Assembly: GCA_964215915.1 (NCBI GenBank)
Contig: CAXPEB010000030.1
Coordinates: 1-64,000, forward strand
DNA: 64,000 bases
Direction of reading: 5' to 3'
From: UBA8524 sp964215915
GTDB lineage: Bacteria > Bacteroidota > Bacteroidia > UBA8524
Made by a program: the position numbers and the translations under genes. Of this stretch, positions 8,565 to 17,548 are shown one piece after another; position 1 is the first letter of the stretch; each line of letters opens with the position of its first letter. The notes beneath the pieces are model-generated. The model was not told where the DNA came from, made no database searches, and worked only from the letters and a program-made list of their open reading frames with translations.

Positions 8565-9544
8565 CAGTAAACACTTGCTTTGAGCTGAAGACCGGCATCT
8601 TCCGGCAGGCCGAACATGAGGTTCATGTTCTGAACAGCCTGGCCGGATGCTCCTTTCAGCAGGTTATCGATAACAGAAACTACCAGCAATTGCCGGCCTT
8701 CCTTTTGCAGTCCGAGGTAGCAGAAATTGGTGTTGACTACCTGTTTGAGGGCAACTTCAAAAGGAGCAATACAGGTGAAAGGGTGCCCGGCGTAATACGA
8801 TTCGTACTCCTGCCGGATCATGTCTTCTTCCGCCTCTGTCTCCAATACGGCAACAGCCAGGATGCCCCGGCTGAAGTTGCCCCTTTGAGGAACAAACACC
8901 GGTTCCGGAAAATGTGGATTCAGGCTCCTCAGGCTTTCCCCGATCTCTTTCAGGTGTTGGTGGGTAAAGGCTTTATAGATAGACAGGTTATTGTCTCGCC
9001 AACTGAAGTGGGTGGTTTGCGTGGCTTTTTGTCCGGCCCCGGTAGAACCGGTGGTAGCCTGCACATGTACGGCAGTACTTTCGGGCAGTCCGGCAGCCAG
9101 GGGCAGCAACGCCAGCTGAATCGCGGTGGCAAAACACCCGGGATTGGCAATATTCTTAGCATTATGGAGTTTCTCCCGGTTCAGTTCGGGCAATCCATAC
9201 ACAAACTCCCGATCACCCAGGCGGGCATTTTCCTGGTCTCGGAAATCCGTACTCAGGTCAATGATCCGAATGGAAGGATTCAGTTCATGCTCTTCAAGGA
9301 AGCGGCGGGCTTCACCGTGTCCAACGCAGAGAAACAGTACATCTATATCCTGGGAAAGCCCGGCAGTAAAACCGCGTTCCGTAATACCCAGCAAATCGTG
9401 ATGTACCTCGTACCATTTTTTTCCCGCCGCACTTTTGCTGTGGGCAAAAACAACTTCAACGTGGGGATGACGAACCAGCAAGCGGAGCAGCTCCCCACCG
9501 GTATAGCCCGCGGCTCCCGCAATTCCTGCTTTAACCGATTTCAT
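8564..9544 (-). CDS. argC: N-acyl-gamma-glutamyl-phosphate reductase
   Basis: NADPH-dependent reductase (326 residues) that converts N-acylglutamyl phosphate to the semialdehyde. The N-terminal Rossmann motif GAAGYTGGELLRLL lies at 10-23. The catalytic cysteine is Cys137 in NPGCFATA, the standard ArgC signature. Its start at 9544 overlaps the end of argG by 14 bases and its stop overlaps the argD start. Length and motif order are normal, so this is a confident assignment; only the acyl group carried by its substrate is uncertain. A long reading frame lies antisense to it and is a codon-usage shadow. Confidence 0.96.
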   Translation of the reverse strand: MKSVKAGIAGAAGYTGGELLRLLVRHPHVEVVFAHSKSAAGKKWYEVHHDLLGITERGFTAGLSQDIDVLFLCVGHGEARRFLEEHELNPSIRIIDLSTDFRDQENARLGDREFVYGLPELNREKLHNAKNIANPGCFATAIQLALLPLAAGLPESTAVHVQATTGSTGAGQKATQTTHFSWRDNNLSIYKAFTHQHLKEIGESLRSLNPHFPEPVFVPQRGNFSRGILAVAVLETEAEEDMIRQEYESYYAGHPFTCIAPFEVALKQVVNTNFCYLGLQKEGRQLLVVSVIDNLLKGASGQAVQNMNLMFGLPEDAGLQLKASVY

Positions 9545-10739
9545 AGGGGTTCTCCTCCTTATTTATCTGGTAGTACATACTGTTCTGGTTTCCATAGATC
9601 CGGGTAAACCCTTTGACATCCCCGGCAGTCCACGCCCGGTTCATCTCTCCGTAGGTGCCGAAACCGGAATTCATCAGGTCGTGAGGGGATTCGATCCCTT
9701 CGGCTTCAAAGCGGTATGGATGAAGGCGCACCCGAACTTTTCCCGTCACGTATTTCTGGCTGTCGAGCAGAAACGCTTCCAGGTTACGCATGACCGGATC
9801 CAGGTACATGCCCTCATGCAGGTTGTTCCCGTAGAACAGGGAGATCTGATCCTTCCAATTCAACTGACTGCGGGTGAGCACATGCTTTTCGAGCAGGTGA
9901 TGTGCTTTGATAAGGATCATGGGCGCAGCCGCTTCAAAGCCTACCCTTCCTTTGATACCCAGGATGGTATCGCCTACATGGATATCGCGACCGATACCGT
10001 ATGGTGCTGCCAGGTTCTGCAGGTCGCGGATGAGTTCAGCGGGGTGGCTGTAATTCTGTCCGTCAAGTTGCCGGGGCTCTCCCTTTTCAAAGGTGATCTC
10101 CACGGAACGCGCTTTTGTTTCGGTTGCCGGAACAGGCCAGGCGGCTTCCGGAAGGCTTCCCATGGATTGCAGGGTTTCCCGTCCCCCGACGGATGTTCCC
10201 CAGAGTCCCTGATTAATGCTGTATGCTGCTTTCTCTGCATTGACGGTTACACCGTGTTCGGCAAGGAAAGCGATCTCCTCTTCGCGACTGAGTTGCCGGT
10301 CGCGGATGGGCGTGATGATCTCCACCCCGGGCAGCAGGTTTTGCAGGATCATGTCGAAACGCACCTGATCATTCCCGGCACCGGTACTGCCATGGGCTAC
10401 GGCATCCGCACCGATCTTACGCGCATAAGCTGCCAGGGCTGTGGCCTGTGCAATTCGTTCGGCACTGACCGATAAAGGATATGTATCGTTCTTCAGAACA
10501 TTCCCGAAGAGCAGGTAGCGAACAACCTTGTCGTAATACCTTCGGGTTTCTTCCAATGCTTCAAAAGAGGCCACACCCGCATCGAGAGCTCTTCGGCGTA
10601 TGGCTTGTAAATCTTCTTCACTGAAACCACCTGTATTGATGGTAACGGCATGGACTTCATGGCCGGGTTCCCGGGCCAGGTATACCGCACAGTAGCTGGT
10701 GTCCAGACCGCCACTGTACGCGAGCAATATTTTCTTCAT
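9531..10739 (-). CDS. argG: Argininosuccinate synthase
   Basis: Joins citrulline and aspartate with ATP to give argininosuccinate. The 402-residue protein begins with the PP-loop ATP motif AYSGGLDTSY. HGSTGAGNDQVRF is the conserved loop for aspartate/citrulline binding, and GRDIHVGDTILGIKGR is the typical C-terminal domain signature. It starts one base after the stop codon of the upstream GNAT gene. It is placed near the front of the operon although it acts near the end of the pathway, so the whole route is made from one transcript. Confidence 0.97.
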   Translation of the reverse strand: MKKILLAYSGGLDTSYCAVYLAREPGHEVHAVTINTGGFSEEDLQAIRRRALDAGVASFEALEETRRYYDKVVRYLLFGNVLKNDTYPLSVSAERIAQATALAAYARKIGADAVAHGSTGAGNDQVRFDMILQNLLPGVEIITPIRDRQLSREEEIAFLAEHGVTVNAEKAAYSINQGLWGTSVGGRETLQSMGSLPEAAWPVPATETKARSVEITFEKGEPRQLDGQNYSHPAELIRDLQNLAAPYGIGRDIHVGDTILGIKGRVGFEAAAPMILIKAHHLLEKHVLTRSQLNWKDQISLFYGNNLHEGMYLDPVMRNLEAFLLDSQKYVTGKVRVRLHPYRFEAEGIESPHDLMNSGFGTYGEMNRAWTAGDVKGFTRIYGNQNSMYYQINKEENPYEIG

Positions 10740-10740
10740 G

Positions 10741-11421
10741 TTATCTTCGGATGGGGGTAAGAGGTTTGGAAAAGAGCCGCAGCAAACGGCTTTTTTTAAT
10801 ACGCATATACCTTTCGTATAGCTCGGAATTTTTGGAAAAATCCAACCTTCGCCCTTTCCATTTTTTGACCATACTTTCCTCTGGGTCGTATAACATGGCG
10901 GTACAAAGGCAATTCTTCCTTTCCCTGGCCATCAGGATGTCGTAATTCACACAACTCCTGCAGCCGTTCCAAAACTCCTCATCCGTTGTAAGTTCCTGGT
11001 ATGTGACGGGTTCATATCCGAGATCGGAATTGATTTTCATCACAGCCAGTCCGGTTGTAAGCCCGAATATTTTGGCTTTCGGGTACCGGTTACGGGATAA
11101 CTGGAAGATACGTTCTTTGATTTCACTGGCCAATCCACTTTTTCGGAATCGGGGATTGACTATCAGGCCGGAGTTTGCCACAAACTGACCGTGGCTCCAG
11201 GATTCTATATAACAGAAGCCGGCCCATTCGCCGGAAGTGGTTAAAGCGATGACGGCTTTACCCTCCAGCATTTTCTTTTCGATGAATTCCGGGGTTCTCT
11301 GAGCGATCCCGGTGCCTCGCACTCTGGCTGAGGCTTCCATCTCATCGACGATGGTTTGAGCGTAGGGAAGATGACTTTCATCTGCTACCCTTGTAACAAA
11401 TCGTGGTTTCTGTATTTTCAT
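10741..11421 (-). CDS. GNAT-family N-acyltransferase, likely N-acylglutamate synthase of the arginine operon
   Basis: First gene of the arginine operon. The start at 11421 (MKIQKPRFV) gives 226 residues; an in-frame Met at 11469 would add 16 residues that do not look like part of the fold. The GNAT acyl-CoA loop is seen as RFRKSGLA. The operon otherwise lacks argA or argJ, so this enzyme probably performs the first step, acylating glutamate from succinyl-CoA or acetyl-CoA. Related Bacteroidota GNAT proteins at this position have been linked to that role (from memory of Bacteroides thetaiotaomicron genetics). An unusual C-terminal block has four cysteines (154, 157, 171, 173 from this start) in the pattern CxxC...CxC, which could bind a metal. 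Confidence 0.75.
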   Translation of the reverse strand: MKIQKPRFVTRVADESHLPYAQTIVDEMEASARVRGTGIAQRTPEFIEKKMLEGKAVIALTTSGEWAGFCYIESWSHGQFVANSGLIVNPRFRKSGLASEIKERIFQLSRNRYPKAKIFGLTTGLAVMKINSDLGYEPVTYQELTTDEEFWNGCRSCVNYDILMARERKNCLCTAMLYDPEESMVKKWKGRRLDFSKNSELYERYMRIKKSRLLRLFSKPLTPIRR

Positions 11422-11476
11422 CGAAGGAGCTAGGTGTAGTTCAACATATCGGCCATGGATTGGATGCATTCGAAAT

Positions 11477-11499
11477 GGCGCCTCGCCTGGCGTGGCGCC
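11477..11499 (-). promoter_or_regulatory. Hairpin in the arginine operon leader
   Basis: GGCGCC occurs twice, 11 bases apart, with a nested GCC/GGC pair, so the leader RNA can fold into a strong GC hairpin. It lies between the predicted transcription start near 11559 and the first start codon at 11421, and has no U-run after it. It may affect translation or serve as an operator; no known riboswitch is recognised. Confidence 0.35.
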
Positions 11500-11565
11500 T
11501 GAAGTCGGAAGGTGTTCATTGTATTCACTTGCATAATGATGAAAGTTTGAATTTTAGAATTTGCG

Positions 11566-11573
11566 CAAAAGTA
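11566..11573 (-). promoter_or_regulatory. Promoter -7 element of the arginine operon
   Basis: The minus strand reads TACTTTTG, a perfect match to the Bacteroidota -7 consensus TAnnTTTG. Transcription would start near 11559, giving a leader of about 138 bases before the GNAT start at 11421. No convincing -33 TTG is seen at the expected spacing. Confidence 0.55.
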
Positions 11574-11782
11574 TACGAAATAACCTTTAGTTATTCGGGA
11601 AGTTTTTCGTTCTACCGATTTCTTCCGTCGAGAATTTTGTTGCAGGAAGGAATTTTTCCGAAGTTCGTTCCCGGATTATTTCTCCCTTTGTCGCCTGCAT
11701 ATGCCTGTTAACATTGGGCTGAACACCAATCCATAAGTCACAACACCTATTGCCTTACTACCAGGTGTTACCACGGATACAC

Positions 11783-11790
11783 TAATTTTG
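11783..11790 (+). promoter_or_regulatory. Promoter -7 element for the T9SS type B protein gene
   Basis: TAATTTTG matches TAnnTTTG exactly and lies 12 bases before the ATG at 11803. Transcription would begin near 11797, which rules out an earlier start at 11788 and supports the ATG at 11803 with a leader of only about 6 bases. Confidence 0.5.
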
Positions 11791-11802
11791 CCTCTGAGTA
11801 AT

Positions 11803-13746
11803 ATGTCCGAAGCATACAGGCACTTAGTTCTCAAACTGCTCCTCCCCGCCCTTCTCGTGCTCGGGAACAGTATGCGGATATGGGCCCAGGGACAGAACCT
11901 GATCCCCAACTCCAGCCTGGAGTATGCTTCTGAAGCCATTCGGCTGGACACCCAGGCAAGCTCAGGTCTGCTTTGCTGGGACGCTCCCAATGGTATTGAA
12001 GGACTGGTACTAAGTCAGCGTATCACAGACACCAACGGAGTAAGCTCCCCGGTGGTGTACCAATCGGTTTTTCAGGGGGCACGAAGTGGTACCAACCGGA
12101 TAGTTCTGTACCAGTACTATGCCCAGTATACTAGCGGGGTACAGGATACCAGTCTCCCGGATTCCCGCAGTTATGCACGGGTCAGGCTAAAAGAACCACT
12201 GGACAGCGGAAAGGACTACACCCTGCTCCTCCGGGTGAGTTCCGGTTTCCGTGTGCGCGGATGCCTCTCGCAACACGAAGCCTATTTGCAAAACCTCGGT
12301 GTTTGTTTCGACAGTACACGGGTATCGTACCCGAAGGGAAAACCCATCCTCCGTAATCCGGATATTCGTCTCAATACGGAAAACCTGTTTACCGATTTCA
12401 GGACCTGGAACACCCTGCAACTTCAATTTACGGCAAACGGAAAGGAGCGTTACCTGCTCCTTGGAAACTTCGACCCCATCGATTCTTTTGTCTATCCCTA
12501 TTCTCTCAGTGACCTCGGTTCGTGCATGACACAGAGCTTCAGCCTGATGCACACGATGGCTATAGACGACCTGGTACTGACCGAAAACGGTACCGGTTCT
12601 GTTCCGGACACGACATACCTGAATACCGCCCACAACACCCTGCTATGCGATACTTCTGCTTTCCCCTATACGGTGCGGGTAAAGGGCGATTACGATTCAC
12701 TGGTATGGCAGGACGGAAGCACCTCCGACTCCTTTGAGATCTCCGGGCCAGGCACCTACGGGTATTCGGTATACCTGGCATGTGGTATGGCCACCGACAG
12801 TATCCTAGTAGAGACAGAAACAGCCGATTTATTGGACTTTACGAAGGATACGACAATCTGTTCGGATTGGGAGGTGACGTATGATAGCGGTATCGAATGG
12901 AAGCCCTATTATACCTGGGCGGAAGGAGATACCGGCTCGGTATTGCAGGTGACTCGAAGTGATACTTTTATCCTGGAACAGGATAAGTACTGCCGCACCT
13001 ATTACGATACGCTGCGTGTAACCCTGCACCCGCTTCCACCCGGGAACTCTATTCTCGACACCCTGTTTTGCCTGAATACGGCTGACAGTTTCCATCTGCC
13101 GGAATCCAACGCATACCGCTGGCGCTCTGTCTCAACAAACGACACGCTCTACCTCCCCGGACCTGTTGTCGTAGCTTCCGACAGCCTTAGGCAACACTCT
13201 TCTTTTGTCTATAAAGTATATGACGGGACCTGCCTGGGACCGGAAAACACGATCCACGTTCTTATGGATTCCCTTCCTTTTTTTACCCTGATGGACAGCT
13301 TCGCTTGTCCGGACTGGGAAGTATGGATCGGTCCGTCCGAGCCCTGGAACTATTCCTGGTCGGATGGGGTAACCGTATCACCCCGACTTTTCGACACCAG
13401 CGGGCGATACACCCTCATTGCTTCAAATAGCTGCGGAACTCACTCGGATTCACTGCAATTCCGCTACCTGCTCTGTGATTCGGAACTGGAGAATTGTTTC
13501 ACCCCAAATGGCGACGGACTGAATGATTATTTCAATCCGCAGATCTACCCCTATGAGCGCGTGTCTATGGAGATCTTCAACCGCTGGGGAGAGCGGGTGT
13601 ATTTGGAAGGTGTCGGTGGACAGGGCTGGAATGGCTGGTTCCGTGACAAGCCAGCCCTTCCCGGGCCCTATTTGTATTTTATCACTTACCAATACCCCGG
13701 AGGAGAAGAGCTGAAACTCCACGGATGGGTGAGGGTGTTGAGGTAG
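11803..13746 (+). CDS. Secreted protein with T9SS type B (gliding-motility-type) C-terminal domain
   Basis: A 647-residue exported protein. The ATG at 11803 is chosen because it gives a signal peptide (MSEAYRHLVLKLLLPALLV... ending IWAQ) and agrees with the promoter. The N-terminal 240 residues begin with NLIPNSSLEY, which looks like a carbohydrate-binding-like beta-sandwich. A series of Ig-like segments rich in Asp, Ser and Trp follows (repeated patterns such as YSWSDG and DTTICSDWEV). The last 85 residues are a type B sorting domain: NCFTPNGDGLNDYF, then EIFNRWGERVY and PGPYLYFITY. Type B domains are secreted by T9SS in gliding Bacteroidota and usually need a PorP/SprF-like partner, not seen here. 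No enzyme motif is visible; an adhesin or matrix protein is likely. Confidence 0.85.
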   Translation: MSEAYRHLVLKLLLPALLVLGNSMRIWAQGQNLIPNSSLEYASEAIRLDTQASSGLLCWDAPNGIEGLVLSQRITDTNGVSSPVVYQSVFQGARSGTNRIVLYQYYAQYTSGVQDTSLPDSRSYARVRLKEPLDSGKDYTLLLRVSSGFRVRGCLSQHEAYLQNLGVCFDSTRVSYPKGKPILRNPDIRLNTENLFTDFRTWNTLQLQFTANGKERYLLLGNFDPIDSFVYPYSLSDLGSCMTQSFSLMHTMAIDDLVLTENGTGSVPDTTYLNTAHNTLLCDTSAFPYTVRVKGDYDSLVWQDGSTSDSFEISGPGTYGYSVYLACGMATDSILVETETADLLDFTKDTTICSDWEVTYDSGIEWKPYYTWAEGDTGSVLQVTRSDTFILEQDKYCRTYYDTLRVTLHPLPPGNSILDTLFCLNTADSFHLPESNAYRWRSVSTNDTLYLPGPVVVASDSLRQHSSFVYKVYDGTCLGPENTIHVLMDSLPFFTLMDSFACPDWEVWIGPSEPWNYSWSDGVTVSPRLFDTSGRYTLIASNSCGTHSDSLQFRYLLCDSELENCFTPNGDGLNDYFNPQIYPYERVSMEIFNRWGERVYLEGVGGQGWNGWFRDKPALPGPYLYFITYQYPGGEELKLHGWVRVLR

Positions 13747-13826
13747 AATAAGAAACTGATAGGCCTGTTTCCCTATAACCGTTTGACACCCTGGGCAACT
13801 TATCACTGATTTCAGGGACTTGATTT

Positions 13827-14350
13827 CCCCGGACTGAAGTCCAAAGCAAAAGATTCTTATACTCTAACCTGCAATCCCGATTCAGGCACTCTGTTTCCCC
13901 GGACTGAAGTCCGGGGCTAAGCATTAACCCCAAATCCTTTTCTTAATTCCCCTGTTTGAAACCCCGGGCAAAAGGCACTCCTATTCTAACCTGCAATTTT
14001 GGTTCAGGCACCTATTTCCCCGGACTGAAGTCCGGGGCTAAGCATTAACCCCAGATCCTTTTCTTAATTCCCCTGTTTGAAACCCCGGGCAAAAGGCACT
14101 CCTATTCTAATCTGCAATCCAGATTCAGCCACTCTGTTTCCCCGGACTGAAGTCCGGGGCTAAACATTAACCCCAAATCCTTTCCTCAATTCCCTGGGTT
14201 CAAGCCCAAAGCAAAAGGCTCTCCTATACTAACCTGCAATCCCGATTTAGGCCCCTATTTCCCCGGACTGAAGTCCGGGGCAAAAGGCACTCCTATTCTA
14301 TTCCGCAATTTTGGTTCAGGCACTCTGTTTCCCCGGACTGAAGTCCGGGG
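13827..14350 (+). repeat. Array of palindrome-bearing intergenic repeats, about 121-bp units
   Basis: Five intact copies of the palindrome CCCCGGACT-GA-AGTCCGGGG start at 13897, 14018, 14140, 14261 and 14331, and a degenerate copy starts at 13827. Spacing is 121-122 bp for three steps and 70 bp for the two end steps. The long unit continues with CTAAGCATTAACCCC and then a second, weaker hairpin (near CCTGTTTGAAACCCCGGG), followed by a conserved spacer with CTCCTATTCTAACCTGC. The short unit lacks that middle part. It fills the gap between the convergent genes ending at 13746 and 14459. No reading frame fits. Similar to REP/BIME-type elements in structure. Confidence 0.85.
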
Positions 14351-14458
14351 CTAAGGTCCGGGCAATTACTTATCCGGGGATTTAGGTTGTACCCTGGAAC
14401 TTAAAATCCCCGGGTTTAACCTTGGGACGAGCATTCATTCATCCAAAACCATTACCTG

Positions 14459-17275
14459 TCAATCGGCTTCCCTGACCAGCTTTCCTGCATAGTGCTTACC
14501 GCCGCTATCCAGATAGAGGAAATATACCCCGGGCTTCCAGTTGCGGGTATCAAGCTCCTGCTGTTCATCCGCCCCAATTTCTCCTTCCCAAACCAAACTG
14601 CCCGTTGCAGAATAAATACGGTAGGTGCCGGCTAGCGGACTCTGAAGCTGCAGCACCTTTTTAAAGGGATTGGGGAATGCTAGAAGCTCGACGTTACCGG
14701 TGTTCTCCAACCCAACATGAAACATCACCTGCAGGGTACTGCTGTCCAGGCAACCGGTACTCCGGTCGGTGACCAGAAGTCTTACAGAATAAGGGCCATT
14801 GGCGTTATAAGCATGGCTCACTACCATTTGTCCGCTGGTGGTTCCATCTCCGAAATCCCAGCTATGAAAAGCATTCCACTGATGGGTGGGGATGAATAAC
14901 ACATTACGGTCCATTAGGGTAGAGAAGGTGAATGACGGGTCGGGTAATTCGTTTACCACGATGTCAAAAGGATAGTCTACCCGACAGCCTTCCCTGGTGG
15001 TAACAAAAGCAACTGCCGCTCCTCCTGAATCGGGTAACACGTAGTTCCCGGAATCCCCGAAGGAATAATGAATCTGCATACCAGTGGTGTCTCCGGAAAA
15101 TAAGTGGAAACCTTGTCCATAACACACGGTATAGCGATTGGAATCCGGTTCGGGCAATTCATAATTGGCGGTGAAAATGCTGTCACTGCTCCGGCAGGCG
15201 TTGGCATCGATAACCTGCAACACACTCCATCCCCCGGTGCTGGTTACGGACGATTTGGTGGACGAATCCTGCCACAGGTAGGAAACCGGGTGCGATGCTA
15301 TGACAAAAGCAGTTACCACAGTGGTATCCCCCGGGCAGAGGGTATCCGGAACCGAGAGCGTAATATCAGGAAGAGGGTTCGCCTTTACCTCCAGAGAATC
15401 CCTGAATTCACAGCCAGCAAAATAGGTAGTGTTCAGGAAATACCAACCTGGTGTCACCACAATGCTGTCGCTCTGCTCACCGGTACTCCATTGGTAGTCG
15501 TACCCAGCTTTCGGATCAAGGATAGCAAGCGAGGTAGAATCATCCGCACAGATGGCTGGGACAGAAAGGGGCAACTCCCTCCTTGGATGCCAGACACGGA
15601 TCAGACTGGAATCCGATACCTGGCAGTAGTCGTCCCACTTCACGGTAAGGTACAAGTAATGACTACTGTCAGCCAGGTAATACACCTGATCCTGCTGAAA
15701 GGATTGCACACTGCTATCCTGCGGGTTAAACCAATCATAAGTGAAATTATGGTTCTCCGAATTCAAAGCTTTCACGCGGATGGTATCCCCGAAACAGTAC
15801 AGGGTATCCACCGCCAAATCGAGCTCGTTGTAAGGAGCTACGACAAATGAGTCGTAGTAGGTTTGCGTACAGGGAGTACTGGTGGAAATGGAAAATGCCG
15901 TTCGGTATTTCCCGCCTCGAACCAGGAAGGTATCGATGGCCCGGTTAGAACTAAAAACGGTATTCCCCAGGGAATCCCAAACTTTCCATGAGGTGTGCAT
16001 GCCTGTATAACTTTTTTCCGGCACCCCTGTAAGGATGACCCTTCCGCAATTCTGCACCTGAATAGCGGTTTGCGCTTTCGGCGTTTCTCTCACAAACATA
16101 GAGAACGCCCGTACGTTAGTACCGGGCAGGTTGCAGTAATTGTCTTTAGCCTTAACCGTGAAAGTATAGGGGATGTTACTTATGAAACTGCTATCGGGAG
16201 TCCAGCAAACCTCAGCACGGGCATAGGGAGATTGGCTGTGATTGATCTGGTAAGTCAGACCAGGGAGGTCCGAATTGATACTCAAAAACACGGAATCACC
16301 GGTATCGTCGTCGTCTGTCACTATAGAAAAACAATGTTTCTGCCCGGCACATACCTGTGCCGAGAAGGGCGGCAGGATCTTGGGAATGTGGTTATTGGCC
16401 TGTACAATTTGTACGGCATGTTCCCTGTAGAGTACCGAAGCGATTTGCTGTCCATTGCTCCCTCTTTTCCACAAGGTTATTTTCAACACAATAGGAGCAA
16501 AACAAATTGACCCCGGACGAAATGCCACCTGTCCATTCAAAGGGTCCAGGTGAAAGCCTGCCGGCCACTGAAGGTTGTTATTGGGGAAACCCCAGCTCGG
16601 CGAAAACCCGAAATAGCACACTGGCCTGGAGGGGGTGTAGACATTATAGGTCATATTCCCATTTTCAGAAATTCTTCCTGCTGCCGCCTCAAAACTTGCG
16701 GAGTCAAAACTTCCGTACCCAGTGAGGCCATAATCCAGAAATACATCTTCATTCCGAAGCAGGAGATAGCTTTCATTCGGAGAGGTCATACCTGGAGAAG
16801 AACTCCCCGCTGCCAGGCATTGATTCAACCAGGAATCGATATAAAACACCTGCCCTGCAGAACCTGTGGTAACACCGGCATCCCTTTTTGCTGCTACTGC
16901 AAAAAACCGAACCGAACAATGGGAAAAAGTATCCAGGTCGAAGCGCCGTTTCCAGATTATCCGCTTGACCCCGTAAATGGCTGCCGTATCACCACTGCAG
17001 GAACTCTGAATGGAACAATGCGGCGGAATGCCGGTCACGTCGGTTTCCCGGATAAAAACCAGGGTATCTCCCGACAGGGTGTCATTACCCACTTTACACC
17101 CGATATAGGGTAGAATTTCAGTATTGGAGCAGGTTAAATAGAGACTTAACTCGGCTTCGTAGGAATGGTTACCGAGATAGGTATACTCGATAAAACCACC
17201 CCGCACCAGCGAATCCTGGGCAAATAGTAGCCCTGCTGTCCACAGACAGAGAACCAGTGAAACAATCCTTTTCAT
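14459..17275 (-). CDS. Large secreted PKD protein with T9SS type A sorting domain
   Basis: A 938-residue surface protein. The signal peptide ends near AGLLFAQ. The N-terminal 300 residues (starting SLVRGGFIEYTYLGNHSYEAE) contain many cysteines and resemble modules found in gliding-related Bacteroidota proteins. Several Ig-like segments follow, including repeats with the pattern YQWSTGEQSD and YLWQDSSTKS. Near the C-terminus is a PKD domain with the core WDFGDGTTSG. The end is a type A T9SS domain (AFPNPFKKVLQLQ, WKPGVYFLYLDSGG). No catalytic residues are seen. The gene is flanked on both sides by copies of the same palindromic repeat, which is notable. Its role is probably adhesion or surface matrix. 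Confidence 0.85.
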   Translation of the reverse strand: MKRIVSLVLCLWTAGLLFAQDSLVRGGFIEYTYLGNHSYEAELSLYLTCSNTEILPYIGCKVGNDTLSGDTLVFIRETDVTGIPPHCSIQSSCSGDTAAIYGVKRIIWKRRFDLDTFSHCSVRFFAVAAKRDAGVTTGSAGQVFYIDSWLNQCLAAGSSSPGMTSPNESYLLLRNEDVFLDYGLTGYGSFDSASFEAAAGRISENGNMTYNVYTPSRPVCYFGFSPSWGFPNNNLQWPAGFHLDPLNGQVAFRPGSICFAPIVLKITLWKRGSNGQQIASVLYREHAVQIVQANNHIPKILPPFSAQVCAGQKHCFSIVTDDDDTGDSVFLSINSDLPGLTYQINHSQSPYARAEVCWTPDSSFISNIPYTFTVKAKDNYCNLPGTNVRAFSMFVRETPKAQTAIQVQNCGRVILTGVPEKSYTGMHTSWKVWDSLGNTVFSSNRAIDTFLVRGGKYRTAFSISTSTPCTQTYYDSFVVAPYNELDLAVDTLYCFGDTIRVKALNSENHNFTYDWFNPQDSSVQSFQQDQVYYLADSSHYLYLTVKWDDYCQVSDSSLIRVWHPRRELPLSVPAICADDSTSLAILDPKAGYDYQWSTGEQSDSIVVTPGWYFLNTTYFAGCEFRDSLEVKANPLPDITLSVPDTLCPGDTTVVTAFVIASHPVSYLWQDSSTKSSVTSTGGWSVLQVIDANACRSSDSIFTANYELPEPDSNRYTVCYGQGFHLFSGDTTGMQIHYSFGDSGNYVLPDSGGAAVAFVTTREGCRVDYPFDIVVNELPDPSFTFSTLMDRNVLFIPTHQWNAFHSWDFGDGTTSGQMVVSHAYNANGPYSVRLLVTDRSTGCLDSSTLQVMFHVGLENTGNVELLAFPNPFKKVLQLQSPLAGTYRIYSATGSLVWEGEIGADEQQELDTRNWKPGVYFLYLDSGGKHYAGKLVREAD

Positions 17276-17374
17276 ACATCGGAAAGAGCCCCTTCACCTC
17301 CGAATTGTTGTCTCAGGAGTTTTACTTTCACACTTTTGCCTATAGTCTGAAGGGTGTAATTAAGGCCTTTATTT

Positions 17375-17506
17375 CCCCGGACTTAAGTCCGGGGCTAAGC
17401 ATTAACCTTAAATCCCCCCAGGTGAAATCCGGGGTAAAAGGCTCTCCTACCCTATCCGGCAATTCTGGTTCAGGGACTATTGGGTTCCCCGGACTGAAGT
17501 CCGGGG
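17375..17506 (+). repeat. Second cluster of the same palindromic repeat
   Basis: Two palindromes lie 112 bp apart: CCCCGGACT-TA-AGTCCGGGG at 17375-17394 and CCCCGGACT-GA-AGTCCGGGG at 17487-17506. The sequence between them matches the long unit at 13897-14140 (CTAAGCATTAACC, a second weak hairpin, then CAATTCTGGTTCAGG). The orientation is the same as in the first array. It lies between the start of the 938-residue protein gene and the last gene of the porin/peptidase operon, where it may also stabilise or end that transcript. Confidence 0.8.
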
Positions 17507-17548
17507 CTAAGGTCCGGGGCTAAGGCTCATTAACCTCACTTCCCTGGC

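Noticed and set aside
8153..9607. Open frame of 484 codons on the plus strand
   Set aside because: It is antisense to argC and argD, which have full catalytic motifs; it shows no family features and is a codon-usage shadow.
13827..14350. Regular repeats suggesting a CRISPR array
   Set aside because: The spacers are also repeated rather than unique, the unit is about 121 bp and no cas genes are present.
13746..17506. Repeat-flanked gene as a composite transposon
   Set aside because: No transposase and no target-site duplications are visible; the repeats are in direct orientation and lie between genes.
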